Shown: positions 41,081 to 51,712, counted from the stretch's first letter. The stretch is DNA of 64,000 nucleotides from Tridacna crocea (GCA_943736015.1 OX031060.1:1818001-1882000), one strand, 5' to 3'. Notes: generated from the letters alone by a model not told the origin. Numbers and translations are program-made.

Positions 41081-41277
41081 TTGCCCAAATTGAAAGCATT
41101 TGCAGACGACAAAATAAAAGTGACTGAAAATTTGAAATTTGTTTTGTGTAGGGTAGAAAACATTGTGGGAAATGGAGTTAATATTGGTTACCAGCATTTT
41201 CTCCTTTTCCCACAATGTTTTCCAAAGGCTTTTTTCTCAGGGGTGTCAAAAATAGGGATTGTGTGGTAATGGGTTAA
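41081..41277 (+). mobile_element. PB-A MITE, 5'-truncated
   Basis: Starts within the long arm at TTGCCCAAATTGAAAGC. The left hairpin arm is decayed (AATGGAGTTAATATTGGTTA). Confidence 0.78.
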
Positions 41278-41486
41278 GCCTAAAACTATGTTGCATTTAG
41301 AATGTGTTTGCCTGCTGAATAATGTATGGCATGATTTTAGTATAATGAGCTTTATTTGCACCACAGGGACCTATCTGGAAAAAAGGTTAGGTAATTGTAT
41401 ATTGTTTTACATAATAGATCATCTGTACAGAATATCCTCTATTAACTGGAAGAACTGACTGAGGATATTCTTGATTCTTTACTTAT
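41278..41486. other. no feature recognised
   Basis: Short unique stretch. Confidence 0.3.
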
Positions 41487-41838
41487 TAAAGGTGGCCCTT
41501 TAGTTCTTGGGACAAAAATTTTACAAAAAATGCAAAGAAAATCATCCTTATATTCCCAAAGCCTTTTAATTTGCATTCATAAAACCCCCCCGTAGTCGAA
41601 AACCATCCAACAACACAAGAAATTAGAGATTTACTACAGCCAAGGTTGACACCAACGGGGGACACGTTCTATTTTTAGATGATCAGTTCTCTCATTTACA
41701 TACAGGAATACACAGAACTGATGAAGTTTCAAACATAGCGTCTGAAGAAGACATTATGGAAAATAATTATTACATGATTTTAATATGTAATGGAATTTAA
41801 GCGTTATTAGTCATGTGCCAGTCACTTGACATTCCCAT
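41487..41838 (+). repeat. 350-bp dispersed repeat, second copy
   Basis: AAAGGTGGCCCTTTAGTTCT to GCCAGTCACTTGACATTCCC, direct-orientation partner of 32366-32712. Confidence 0.72.
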
Positions 41839-42048
41839 AATGCTTTATTGATTTTTGGCGCGAAATCTAAAAATAGCTTAAGAGGCTATGTAGCCTGTTA
41901 AGGGAACACCATAAAAAAAATTTTTTTTGTAATTTTATGAGTCTTAATTATTGATGACTTGTATTATTTTTCATATAAATTTCAGTGATATATATATATA
42001 TATTTTAATTTGGTGAGATGTAAAAATTCTAAATACCCACCTTTAACC

Positions 42049-42260
42049 TAGTTTCTACCACACAATCAAGAGTTTCAACAATACCAATGAAAAGAACTAA
42101 TTATATCATTGCGAGTAAAGGAGATGCTAGTTACCAGTACTTTCCTTTTCCCACAATGCTCTCAAAGACAAATTTCATAACTTATGCAACATTTAAGATA
42201 TTTTCTGCAAATCCTTTAGATCTGGACCACTCTACAATTCAGTTGTCTGATAAAGAGTAA
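42049..42260 (-). mobile_element. PB-A MITE, degenerate
   Basis: TTTCTACCACACAATC, GGAGATGCTAGTTACCAGTA, TTTCTGCAAATCC and TGATAAAGAGTAAAC remain. Confidence 0.58.
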
Positions 42261-42274
42261 ACTGTAACATGACA

Positions 42275-42450
42275 TGTGAATTTGGCTCTATAAGCTGAGT
42301 GCATTATTCTATGTAGAGTGACGTCATGCCATATAAAGTGACATCATTCTGTATAAAGTAAGTTATGGAATATAATCTCCATCCGTGTTTTCACTCTAAG
42401 TATGAATTTGTTTTCCTCTGATTAAGAGTTGGTCATGTTAAAATTAAAAG
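42275..42450 (+). repeat. dispersed repeat, second copy
   Basis: Partner of 1905-2123, with GTAGAGTGACGTCATGCC and a second GTGACATCAT. Confidence 0.5.
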
Positions 42451-42595
42451 GATAATCTGCGGAATACTGATATAAGAAACTGAAGGCAAGCATGGATAGG
42501 TGCACTTGCCACTGCGATATAACTGAAATAATGTGGAAATGGGGTAGAAATTAAATAACTTAAAAGTTTTGTCAAAGATTCCATGCTGGCAAGAT

Positions 42596-42824
42596 TTAAC
42601 TCTTGACCAACAGTCAAAATTGTGCTCTTGTCCAAATTGAAACCATTTGCGGATGACAAAATAAGTGTGACTCAAAAATTGAAATTTGATTTTGGAAGGG
42701 TAGAAAAAACTGTGGAAAAAGGAGAACATGCTGTTTACCAGCATTTTCTCCTTTTCCTACTATATTTTCAAAAGCTTTCTTTTTCAGGGTCGCTAAAAGT
42801 TAGGATTGTGTGGTAAAGAGTTAA
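42596..42824 (+). mobile_element. PB-A MITE, intact
   Basis: TTAACTCTTGACCAACAG to GGTAAAGAGTTAA. Loop CTGTTTACCAG. Confidence 0.85.
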
Positions 42825-43049
42825 CCCTTTACTCCACAGATACTCATTTCTACGCATTACTTGTAGAAGCCTTTGGAAAACATCTTGGCAAAAGGTGAAA
42901 TTGCTCGTCACGAGCAATTTCACCTTTTCCCAAGATGTTTTCTATGCTATCAAAAGGTGTCAGATACACGTAAAAAATGGCTTTATCCTTGCTGTTATTT
43001 TGGGTCTATTAGAGATACCATAGAAATGCCTTATGGGGTAAAGGGTTAA
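42821..43049 (+). mobile_element. PB-B MITE with covarying hairpin
   Basis: Shares TTAA 42821. Left arm CATCTTGGC and right arm CCAAGATG carry matching changes from CATTGTGGC / CACAATG. Loop CTCGTCACGAG. Confidence 0.88.
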
Positions 43050-43429
43050 ACCATAATTGTAATTGCAAAAGGTAGCAATATGCGATATTTAACTTTGTGA
43101 CTTTTTAATTGTGCTTTGGACTTTTTAAACCGTTTTCCGATAAAAAGTGTTATATTTCACATGTATATATATTATTTTATCAATATTTTGAACATCAATG
43201 GAATACAAATGAATTACAATTAAGGCAAATTGTATCAAAGCTTGTTAATGTTCCAGCTGATTTTTAACCTGCAACTAGCGCTGCAATTTTAGACATACTA
43301 AGTGTATACCATTTAGATCTCTCAAACATGAATCAGTGAGTTGTTGCTGTGGTACACCCAAAAAATTGATGAAAGCAGCTGTATACAATAAGACCAGTAA
43401 ATATTTCATTGAAACCTCCCCCTGCGAAA
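43050..43429. other. no feature recognised
   Basis: AT-rich, no borders found. Confidence 0.35.
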
Positions 43430-43745
43430 TTTTTAAGAGCAGTTCAAGAAAAATTATTTCACAGTTCAAGAACAGTGTTCAAGAACTAGACATGAACTGC
43501 TCTTAAAGTGTTCAAGAACAGTTCAAGTACATTCTAAGAAATGTTAAATTGGACAAATTTTAAGAACAAGTATTCTTGAAAAGTTCTTAAAGACTGTTCT
43601 TGAACAGTTCAAGAATGAAGTTCTTACACTGTTCAAGAACGAATGTTCTTGAACCGTTTTAAGAATTTTTGTTCTTGAACTGTTTTTGAACTATTCAAGA
43701 ACAGCTTTTAAGAACTTTTCAAGAATACTTGTTCTTACTGTAAGA
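43430..43745. mobile_element. GTTCTTGAAC foldback cluster
   Basis: At least 15 copies of TTCAAGAAC or GTTCTTGAA in 310 bp. The block 43560-43735 is itself an inverted repeat: AAGAACAAGTATTCTTGAAA at the left faces its complement ending at 43735. The result is palindromes nested within a palindrome. Confidence 0.65.
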
Positions 43746-43904
43746 AGGGAACAATATATTCCAATTTCTGATGAGCCCCAAAGCTCTATAGTAGGCAATA
43801 CTAAGTAATCAGCGGTAATTTATGTTCACAATTTATAATGTAGACAGACAGGAGACATTAGGTAGTCCAGCCTACATTTCCCTAATGGTTCCTGCTTATC
43901 GCTT

Positions 43905-44112
43905 ATCTAGACACCACAATGTTGGATTTGTCCTTGACTAATGCATATGCAGATAATGCAATACTTGTAGGTCAAATGTTTGAGTTTGTATTTAACATGT
44001 CAGAAGGCATTTGGGAAAAGGAGAAAATGCTGCACCATCATTTTCTCCTAATAAATTCCCAGTGCTGTCTTCTTCTGAGATATGAATACATGGGATATTT
44101 GGTGAAAGGTTA
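43905..44112 (+). mobile_element. PB-A MITE, degenerate
   Basis: GATTTGTCCTTGACTAATGC (long arm) and GGGAAAAGGAGAAAATGCTG then CACCATCATTTTCTCCT. Ends GGTGAAAGGTTATG. Confidence 0.6.
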
Positions 44113-44221
44113 TGATGGTATTTGTATAAGGTCTGCTGTCTGGTTGTCAATAAATTGCTACTGATAATTGTCCATGAAAGATGTTGTTGACAGTCTGCTT
44201 AAGTCAGAAGTTTTGTTTGTC

Positions 44222-44655
44222 AGACCGGGGTCCTTATAATTATACCAACCATTCTTAAGAACGTTCTTGGTCTTTTTTCTTCAAGATTTTCTGACTGTGA
44301 AAGTAACAAAACTTCTGATTGGCAAAACCAAATGGTTTAGCCAATCAGAAGTTCTGTTACTTTCACATTGAGAAAATTCTGAAGAATTAACCCATTACCA
44401 CACAATACCTACTTTTGACGCCCCTGAGAAAGAAGCTTTTTGAAAACACTGTAGGAAAAGGAGAAAATGCTGGTAACCAGCATTTTCTCCCTTTACCACT
44501 GTGTTTTCTACCCTTGCCAGAACAAATTTCAATTTTTCAGTCACTTTTATTTTGTCATCTGCAAATGCTTTCAATTTGAACCAGTCTAAAACTTTGTTGT
44601 TTGGTAATGAGTTAAGACAAACATTCTAAAGAATCAGGTTGGTGAATATAGTAAT
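44222..44655. mobile_element. FB1 foldback split by a PB-A MITE
   Basis: TTATACCAACCATTCTTAAG, stem GGCAAAACCAAATGGTTTAG, then CTGAAGAA-TTAA, MITE, TTAA-GACAAACATTC to GGTTGGTGAATATA. The rejoined junction matches other FB1 copies (GAAGAACAAGACAAAAG). Confidence 0.8.
44387..44615 (-). mobile_element. PB-A MITE nested in FB1
   Basis: TTAACCCATTACC to GGTAATGAGTTAA, 229 bp, with TTAA duplicated on both sides. Confidence 0.88.
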
Positions 44656-44829
44656 TTTCTTTGCCAGAATATGTTAGGAACATGGTAGAACAGTGTAGTA
44701 TCAAAACGAGACTGCTCAGAGCTGAGTCTAATCGTAGATCTACAGTACTAGTAAATATTTCTGAAGGAAACAAGCATGAAAATAGAAATAGAAATATGGG
44801 TTCTTGGTAATAGCTAGCCTGGCTTTCAG

Positions 44830-44860
44830 GCCCTGCATTTAAGTCATTTTAATAAACAAG
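44830..44860 (+). CDS. candidate host exon 14
   Basis: Acceptor CTAGCCTGGCTTTCAG and donor CAAG/GTACAC. Phase 0+10+1 reads ALHLSHFNKQ. Leftover G plus AA of exon 15 gives Glu. Short, so modest support. Confidence 0.3.
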
Positions 44861-45250
44861 GTACACAACTACATCAACTCACAGAAATATGTGTTGTTAC
44901 TTGCCCTTCTTCTGAAATACAGACATCAGAACATTGAGAACACAGAGATTTCATTTTGCAGTTTTACTTGATGATTTTGTTTTAATGAAAAGGCTCTATT
45001 TAACGGACTGACACCAGTCTACGTTTCCATGACAGGTACATGTATGCAATATAATGTACCAAAAGGTTTCCAAAAGAAAAGAATAACGATTGAAGCTTTT
45101 GGCTTGTTTGAAACCATCTTATAGGATTGAACTTTTGAATACAATGGTTCAAAGTTCCTGTACGAAGTATTATAAAAGATCAATGGAGCACATTGTCACA
45201 ACATTAAATTTTAGATTACTAAAGTCAAGTTATTGTTTTCACTTATCATA
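44861..45250. other. no feature recognised
   Basis: Unique sequence, no repeat border seen. Confidence 0.35.
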
Positions 45251-45477
45251 TTAACCCTTTCCCAAACAAGCCCTGGTTTTTACATGTCTGCAGTAAAAGT
45301 CTTTTGAAAACACTGTGAGAAAAGGAGAAATTGCTCGTAACGAGCAATTTCTCCTTTTCCTACAGTGTTTTGTACCCTTTTTGAGAACTTTCTGGCATTT
45401 TCTCCAAATCTTAAATTGTTGTCTGCAAACTCTTTTGGTTTGGAAGAGTCCAAATTTGTTCTTTGGGAAAGGGTTAA
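45251..45477 (-). mobile_element. PB-C MITE, intact
   Basis: TTAACCCTTTCCCAAACAAG to TTTGGGAAAGGGTTAA. Core GTGAGAAAAGGAGAAATTGC with TCGTAACGA loop. Confidence 0.88.
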
Positions 45478-45569
45478 GTTTCTCCTAATAAAATCACCCT
45501 CCCAGGCATTAGCTAAGGTCCTCCCACGAAAACAACTTGAATTATGATAACCTTGTATTCATTAGTTGA

Positions 45570-45804
45570 TTAACTCATTATCACACTATCCTTACTTTTG
45601 ATGACCCCCAAGAAAAAAAAAACCCCTTAGAAAACACTGTGGGAAAAGGAGAAAATGCTGGTAACCAGCATTTTCTCCTTTCTCCACAATGTTTTCTACC
45701 CTTCACAAAACAAATTTCAAATTTTCAGTCCCTTTTTATTTTGTCATCTGCAAATGCTTTTGATTTGGACAAGCCTGAATTATTGTTGTTTGGTAATGAG
45801 TTGA
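45570..45804 (-). mobile_element. PB-A MITE
   Basis: TTAACTCATTATC to GGTAATGAGTTGA. An A-run expansion (AAGAAAAAAAAAACCCC) sits in the short arm. Confidence 0.84.
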
Positions 45805-46130
45805 AATGACAATATTTGAAGAATTTAATGAATATTTCGACTTTAACATTTCTTCTTCACAATCACTAAAACTCAAAGAACCACAAAACTGGCCAGACTT
45901 TTGGCTTTGCATAATTGGGTACCAAATAATAGCCTCCCTATCTGTGAATGTTTTCAAAAATTTTTTCCCTTGGACATAAGGTTGATCCTGAAGGCGCCTT
46001 TCATGATTATAGTTACCCTTGAATATAGCGTAGATCAAGATCAGGCTGCACAAAATACCCTGCCTGATCTTTGATCTAAAATGTCAGCTTTACTGAAACA
46101 CTGCAGACAAAAGTATCTATGGACTTGCAA
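45805..46130. other. unassigned with an FB3 copy
   Basis: 45996-46082 holds GCGTAGATCAAGATCAGGCT and CCTGATCTTTGATC, a diverged FB3 hairpin. The rest is unassigned. Confidence 0.4.
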
Positions 46131-46405
46131 TTAACCCTTTACCAAACAACAGAATTCTAGACTTGATCAAATAGTATTCACAGACGACAAAATAAATGGG
46201 ACTCAAAAATTGAAATTTGTTTTGCGAAGGGCAGAAAATATTGTGGGAAAAGGAGAAAATGCTGATGACCAGCATTTTCTCCTTTTCCTAGAATGTTTTC
46301 TACCCTGCTGGAAATTTCAATTTTTGAATTACGTTTATTTTGTTGTCTGCAAGTGCTTTCAATTTGGATCTGAATTAAATTGTGTAGTTTAGTAAAGACC
46401 TGATG
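46131..46405. mobile_element. chimeric PB-A MITE with two long arms
   Basis: Left half is a normal long arm (GACGACAAAATAAATGGGAC). The right half is also a long arm inverted (GTTGTCTGCAAGTGCTTTC), so the element is a palindrome over most of its length. Right terminus is degraded (TAGTAAAGACCTG). Confidence 0.75.
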
Positions 46406-46589
46406 AAACCAGTATATCCCTTTTACTTTAGGTGGAGGGATGTTACAGAAATCTAAATAGGTTCTTCAATACATCTCGGCCAAAACAGTCCTTTTAATGT
46501 ATACATGCAATGATTTGTTACAGTCTACCATCTACCAATTGGAAAGGCCATTTTCATTTAATTATATCCAGTGACCTATGAATAAGAGA

Positions 46590-46822
46590 TGGTTATTCTG
46601 GTTTCACTATGTCCATGGGGTTATCCTGGTTTCACCATGTCCATTGGGTTATCCTGGTTTCACTATGTCCAATGGGTTATCCTGGTTTCACTATGTCCAT
46701 GGGGTATCCTGGTTTCACTATGTCCATTTGGCTATTCTGGTTTCACTATGTCCATCGGGTTATCCTGGTTTCACTATGTTCTTCGGGTTATTCTGGTTTC
46801 ACTATGTCCATCCGTCTGTCTA
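46590..46822 (+). repeat. 28-bp minisatellite
   Basis: About 8 units of TTATCCTGGTTTCACTATGT then CCATGGGG. Period 28 leaves all three plus frames open, making overlapping GYPGFTMSM-type ORFs with no sign of being genes. Confidence 0.88.
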
Positions 46823-47090
46823 GACTTTTTAATCAATTCAATGCTCTAACTCAATATATCTTTGACTTAGAACCCTGAAACTTTCTATAAGACGTTGCCA
46901 ATGATCCAAGGAGCTACTGTATAGTTTTTGGGTCACATTGGTCAAAGGTCAAGGTCACTGGTGATGTTTCTTTTGAGAATCATTCCCTTTTCTCTGATTT
47001 TACTGCTTCAATGACAAGGTGCCGTTGTCTGCTCATGTCATATTCTTCAAAGATTCAACCTGTCTTATAGCCCTGAAAGCGGGCAGACTG
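46823..47090 (+). repeat. dispersed-repeat tail
   Basis: GTCCATCCGTCTGTC, then TTTTTGGGTCACATTGGTCA then AAGGTCAAGGTCACTGGTGA, phrases typical of the interior of TTTTTAGCTCACC elements. Confidence 0.45.
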
Positions 47091-47734
47091 TAATATTACG
47101 CTCAAAAAGTAGTAATGTAGAAAATAGCTTTTATCAATATGTTTGAGGAGAAATGAGACCTGCTTTAGCTCCAGATTTCTCTAAACTGCTGATCATAGCT
47201 GAGTGAATTGCACGAGGTAGCGTTTTATTGAGTAAACGTTTATTTTACTTTGAAATTCAAAGTAACGGTTGTTGCGTAGGAAAGTGGTTCGGTTTTGTAC
47301 CCAGGATACCCAAATTAGATAGATGAGTATTTATAGAATACCATCTAGCGGGAGATAATAGATAAGGTGCTAGTGGGGAGCATTTGTGCACTATGGGACA
47401 GTTCTAAAGTCTATAGAATGATTTGGTTTGAAAAGCTGTATGAAGGGTTATAACTATGTAATGATTTATTTGCACTATCTGACTGGTCGACCATTTTTCT
47501 AGATGTCTGCCCCACTAACAGGAATTTTATGGGACTACTAAAGTATGATTGCCCCCATTTCTAGAAATAAAATATTACAAAATGATGCAGTTGAGATAAT
47601 TGGCTATGTCATTTTTAACCCTAGACTTTTTTCTGGATGATATAATCCTTATCTTGTCTATATTTCATACATTTTCAAATAACATATTGTTGCAAAAGTT
47701 CAAGGATTAGTTGTTACAGGGTCGAAAACATTGT
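47091..47734. other. mostly unassigned
   Basis: AGAATACCATCTAGCGGGAG then ATAATAG at 47337 repeats the opening of this window (AGAATGCCATCTAGGGGGAG). Nothing else recognised. Confidence 0.35.
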
Positions 47735-47955
47735 CTAACTCTTTACCAAATGACAAAGTTTCATACTCGTTCAAATTCAAAGCATCTGTAGATGGTAAAA
47801 TAAATGTGGCTCAAAAACTAAAATATGGTTATGGAAGGGTAGAAAACATTGTGGGAAAAGGAGAAAATGCTTGTAACCAGCATTTTCTCCTTTTCTCACA
47901 GAGTTTTCAAAAGCTTTTTGTTTGAAGATTAGAAGTCTGGATTATGTGGTCAACC
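47735..47955 (+). mobile_element. PB-A MITE
   Basis: CTAACTCTTTACCAAATGAC to GATTATGTGGTCAA. Preceded by GGGTCGAAAACATTGT, a scrap of another PB hairpin edge. Confidence 0.76.
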
Positions 47956-47961
47956 CCTAGA

Positions 47962-48229
47962 GCCCGCCCGGGTGGCTCAATGGTGAGCGTTTCAGACTTA
48001 TAACCTGGTGGTTGTGAGTTCAATACCCAGTTGAGGCAAACTTTCTTTCCAGCATATTTTCGCCTCTCACCTCTGCTGAAGCATGTGAGAAAAGTAGTCT
48101 GTAGCTTTGGAAAGAAAGTTTTGTTAGTACTGGTTGAGAAAGCCAGGAAACATGTGCGTCACCGGCAGCCATGATAATTATGACCTTAGCTGTTAAAGTG
48201 GCGTTAAACGGCAATACAACCAACCAACC
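47962..48229 (+). mobile_element. tRNA-derived SINE, full length
   Basis: GCCCGGGTGGCTCAATGGTG (A box region), TGGTTGTGAGTTCAATACCC (B box), body CACCTCTGCTGAAGCATGTG, tail TTAAAGTGGCGTTAAACGGC then AATACAACCAACCAACC. It is the same family as 13370 and useful as its consensus. Confidence 0.85.
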
Positions 48230-48404
48230 AGTATACCCTTAAAGTGTACCAAGTGCCATCTTGCTTTGGCAGACATTGAGAGAACAGAGAGATCTCTGAC
48301 CTTCAATCTGTTCTGACAAATATTCTGTGAGATATTTTTATGCAAAACAGCCTCCTTTGTCTGGAATCTTGTAACTGGCGGAATAGTTTTGTCTTCATTT
48401 ACTC

Positions 48405-48556
48405 CTTTAACAATTTACAATTCAAAACTAGCATTTCTCCTTTTCCTACAATGTTTTCTACCCTTTGAAAGACAGAATTCAAAATTTGAACTACATTGTC
48501 TGCACCTGCTTTCATTGTAGATCAGTCTAAGATTTTATCGTCTGTTATAGAGTTAA
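48405..48556 (-). mobile_element. PB-A MITE, 5'-truncated
   Basis: Only the right hairpin arm (AGCATTTCTCCTTTTCCTAC) and the long arm to TTAA 48553 survive. Confidence 0.7.
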
Positions 48557-48782
48557 CTCCTAACCAAATAGCTGCTGGTTTTCACGACCCTGGGAAAGAC
48601 CACTTTTGAAATCATTGTTGGAAAAGGAGAAAATGCTGGTAACCAGCACTTTCTCCTTTTCCAACAATGATTTCTCTTCTATCAGAGAGATTTAAAGCTT
48701 GTTAATGTAACAATGTTAAATTTGTTATCTGCTGATATTTTGAATTTGAAAGGTCTAAATTTGTTGTTTGGGAAAGAGTCAA
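48553..48782 (-). mobile_element. PB-A MITE with covarying hairpin
   Basis: Shares TTAA 48553, ends GGGAAAGAGTCAA. Arms read GAAATCATTGTTGGAAAAGG and CCTTTTCCAACAATGATTTC, both differing from the family in matching positions. Confidence 0.85.
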
Positions 48783-48784
48783 GA

Positions 48785-49110
48785 CTTGGTCAGACAGATT
48801 AACAGAAATGTAACGGAGGGAAAACAGGAAAAAACATGCAAAATTTGGTTATGCGGTAACAAAATTAATCTCCTCTGCTGTTCGAGGCTCATGCAATCAG
48901 TTTATGGAGCGAAGAAACCACACAATTACCACACGAATATTGCACATGTAACAGGAAAACGCATGTTTACCGTATACATGTATGTACCGGATGATAAACT
49001 GTATTGTAAACAGATATCACCGTACGAAAAATGGACTTGTACCGGATAGAACAGATTAGAACCAGACAAAACATTCTGCCAGCGTAGGCTGACCGGAAAT
49101 GTACCAAACA
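48785..49110 (+). repeat. dispersed repeat, partner of 28120
   Basis: GGCTCATGCAATCAGTTTAT then GGAGCGAAGAAACC to CCGGAAATGTACCAAACACC matches the reverse strand of 28120-28335. Confidence 0.65.
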
Positions 49111-49412
49111 CCATCATACAAGGAACGTACCCTTCATGTGTGTAGTAATGGGTTATGTAAGGAAACAAGGAAAAATGGGGTCTATTCTGTGATCTGGTTC
49201 CTATCAAAAGCTGTCTCCTGGATTAACATGCCAGAAACCTGTTACATGACAAGATAATAGTAATACTGTTTCTTACTGCTGTCTTCCACAGCTTTTTTCT
49301 AGATCAAAGAAAAAAAAAAAGCTTTTTGCGGTATTATTCAACCATAAGGCCCTGAAAGCTTTTCACAACCAGATTCCATTTTTGATTATTTAAATTTAAC
49401 ATTAATTCTATA
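49111..49412. other. no feature recognised
   Basis: No borders or palindromes found. Confidence 0.3.
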
Positions 49413-49560
49413 CTGTACAGTAAATTTTTGGACTGGACCAAATTCAAAGCATCTGCAGACAAAAAATTGAATCTTGGTAATATGACGATTTCTGGCTTTG
49501 ATAGGGGAGGGAAATATTGTGGGAAAGGGAGAAAATGCTGTTTACCAAATCAAAAAGGGC
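49413..49560 (+). mobile_element. PB-A MITE, 3'-truncated and degenerate
   Basis: GGACTGGACCAAATTCAAAG and ATTGTGGGAAAGGGAGAAAA then TGCTGTTTACC. The right hairpin arm is missing. Confidence 0.58.
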
Positions 49561-50051
49561 ATCATCTCCAGCTATTGCCAAAATATTTTCAGGAGTCCAC
49601 TGCATGATGCAAAAATTTTATCACATAAAACCTCCTCCGGCAGTGTATTAAACGCATGACTTATTTTTAATAATACAATAGGGAATTATCATATTTTGGG
49701 TCCTGGTTCTAGTCAGTTTTCAGTCACGAGCATGTGAAGCCAGAGAAACAGTTTGTGGGGAAATTTATACTGTTATGACGTTTCAGGGAAAAAATGACGT
49801 CACTGTTGCTGAGACATATCTGTGTGGAATGTTGTTGATTTTCATGGTTTATAAAAACCAAGAAATGGTGCAAAGTCTATATTATTGTGGAAATAGATGG
49901 ACTGAACTCCTCTAAAACTGTTTCAATCTTCTTTCGGTGTAAATATAACAGAACGATCTAGTTGCGTATGTACACATTTGAACCAAACTACAACATAAAC
50001 ATGAACCTGTGAACGATACAGAGGCTGAAGGTAATGATGCGGGGTATTTTT
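49561..50051. other. no feature recognised
   Basis: Unique. GACGTCACTG at 49795 is an isolated CRE-like site. Confidence 0.3.
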
Positions 50052-50111
50052 CTGTCTGTCATTTGTTTTATGTGATAAATAGAATCTCACATTCATGTTT
50101 ATGTATTATCA

Positions 50112-50928
50112 TTTTTAGCTCCACTGGCCAAAGGCCAGCGGGCTAATGTCATGGCCTGGTGTCAGTCATGCGTCTGTGCGTCTGTCAGTGAGTGTGTTAA
50201 ATTTTATTTCAAACATCTTCTTCTCTGAAACTACCCATCCAAATTTGATGAAACTTCACAGAAATGATCCTGCCATGGACCTCTTCAGAATTTCTTGAAA
50301 GAATTTGATTGCATCAAAAAAACTCTGGTTGCCATGGCAACAAAACTAATAAACATTAACATTTTCAGATATCTTCTTCTCTGAAACCACAAGGCCAGTG
50401 CTACTGAACTTGGCATGTAGCTTTATCTAATGGACCTTTAACAGGTTTCTTCATATTAAATGCCTGGGGTCATAATTGGCTCCATTCCAGGGATCACAAG
50501 TTTAAACATGGGTAATATAGTCATTTCCATTAATTTTAAACATCAGTCAAGGGAAATAACTCTTTGTAAATGATAAAGTTTGTTACTATTTACTGACCTT
50601 GATTATCAAACTGCAGTGATAAATGATTGGTGCTAGATGATGAATTTTTTTGTTAGAAAATATTCTGTTTTCAGGGAGTGTGATTTATTTTGATGTTAAT
50701 AGTATGCTCATATGATTGGAATATTAAATCCAGTGTAAGGTTTCTATCATTTAGGATATTTTTCCAAGAACTTTATCTTTCATCCCAATGAATTAACTGC
50801 TTGTATTGCCTGACAGTCTTCACTGTTTTCAAAGGCCCTCTTTTTCAAGGTCACTTTAATTTTTGTGGTAAAGGGTTAAAAAGCCAATGGAGTGATATAG
50901 GGCCATCATGGCCCTCTTGTTATCAAAC
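50112..50928 (+). repeat. TTTTTAGCTCCACTGG dispersed repeat, complete
   Basis: It opens TTTTTAGCTCCACTGGCC with hairpin GGCCAAAGGCCAGC and closes ATAGGGCCATCATGGCCCTC then TTGTT. The interior has CTCTGGTTGCCATGGCAACA. A PB-A tail fragment (50815-50879, ending GGTAAAGGGTTAA) lies near the 3' end. Confidence 0.75.
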
Positions 50929-51125
50929 TTGTTGACTAAAATGTATTCAATGCTTTCCAAGGATTGCATCATACAATTTTAGTCATTCCGTTTGATAAAA
51001 TTGATAATACATAAGCAGCCATGTAAGATCCTCTGTTTATGCATGTGCTCTCGTCTAATGGTTGAGATTAAAAAGTTACTTCAGCCGAGTCTGCATATAG
51101 TAACATTTTTCCTGAACTGTAACAG

Positions 51126-51310
51126 AAAACTTTTATGATGCATTGGAATACCTCATCCATAATTTTGTGCAATTTGTGTTTGACTGTACAGAAAGCATGT
51201 TACAAAGCTCTCTTCAAAGGGTTACTGATGACAAGTTCTTTAACAAGATCAATCTTTATGCAGATGATCACAAGAGACTCATTGAAATGTCATCTCTCTT
51301 GACTTTCGGA
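51126..51310 (+). CDS. candidate host exon 15
   Basis: The longest candidate, 185 nt. Acceptor CATTTTTCCTGAACTGTAACAG, phase 2+61+0, donor GGA/GTGTTA (weak). Reads NFYDALEYLIHNFVQFVFDC then TESMLQSSLQRVTDDKFFNK, an amphipathic helical pattern. Its phases fit exon 14 before and exon 16 after. No family recognised. Confidence 0.4.
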
Positions 51311-51342
51311 GTGTTAACCCTCAGGCTACTCTGCGGGACTCA

Positions 51343-51425
51343 AGGACCATTTGCGGACAGAATAGATCAAGATCAGACTGCACGTTCTGTGCAGTCTGAT
51401 CTTGGATCTACACTGTCTGCCAGTA
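51343..51425. repeat. FB3 hairpin, well preserved
   Basis: GGACAGAATAGATCAAGATC then AGACTGCAC, short loop, GTGCAGTCTGATCTTGGATC then TACACTGTC. Confidence 0.7.
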
Positions 51426-51639
51426 GATATTGTTTTAAAAAAGAATACACTTGAAATGGAAAAATTTGGGCTTTTAATATGAGCTTAAAAGTTTCATTTC
51501 CCATATTTAGTCGGATGAGGGCTGACTTTTAGACTTGTCGAGGAAAGTGAGGGATACATTCTGGTCAGCAGAAAAGACCAAGTTAGTGTAAATGGAATGT
51601 TGTTTTTGTTCTATTGAACATATTTGACTCTGTTAGACA

Positions 51640-51712
51640 GTTTAGGTCAAAGATCAGGTTACACACTATTTGCAGTCTGAACTTAAATCTAGACTGTCCT
51701 CAAAAGAATGTA
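51640..51712. repeat. FB3 hairpin, diverged
   Basis: GACAGTTTAGGTCAAAGATC and GTCTGAACTTAAATCTAGAC then TGTC. Confidence 0.55.

Noticed and set aside
46578-46878. Three overlapping GYPGFTM-repeat ORFs
   Set aside because: They arise from a 28-bp tandem repeat that is open in all three plus frames.
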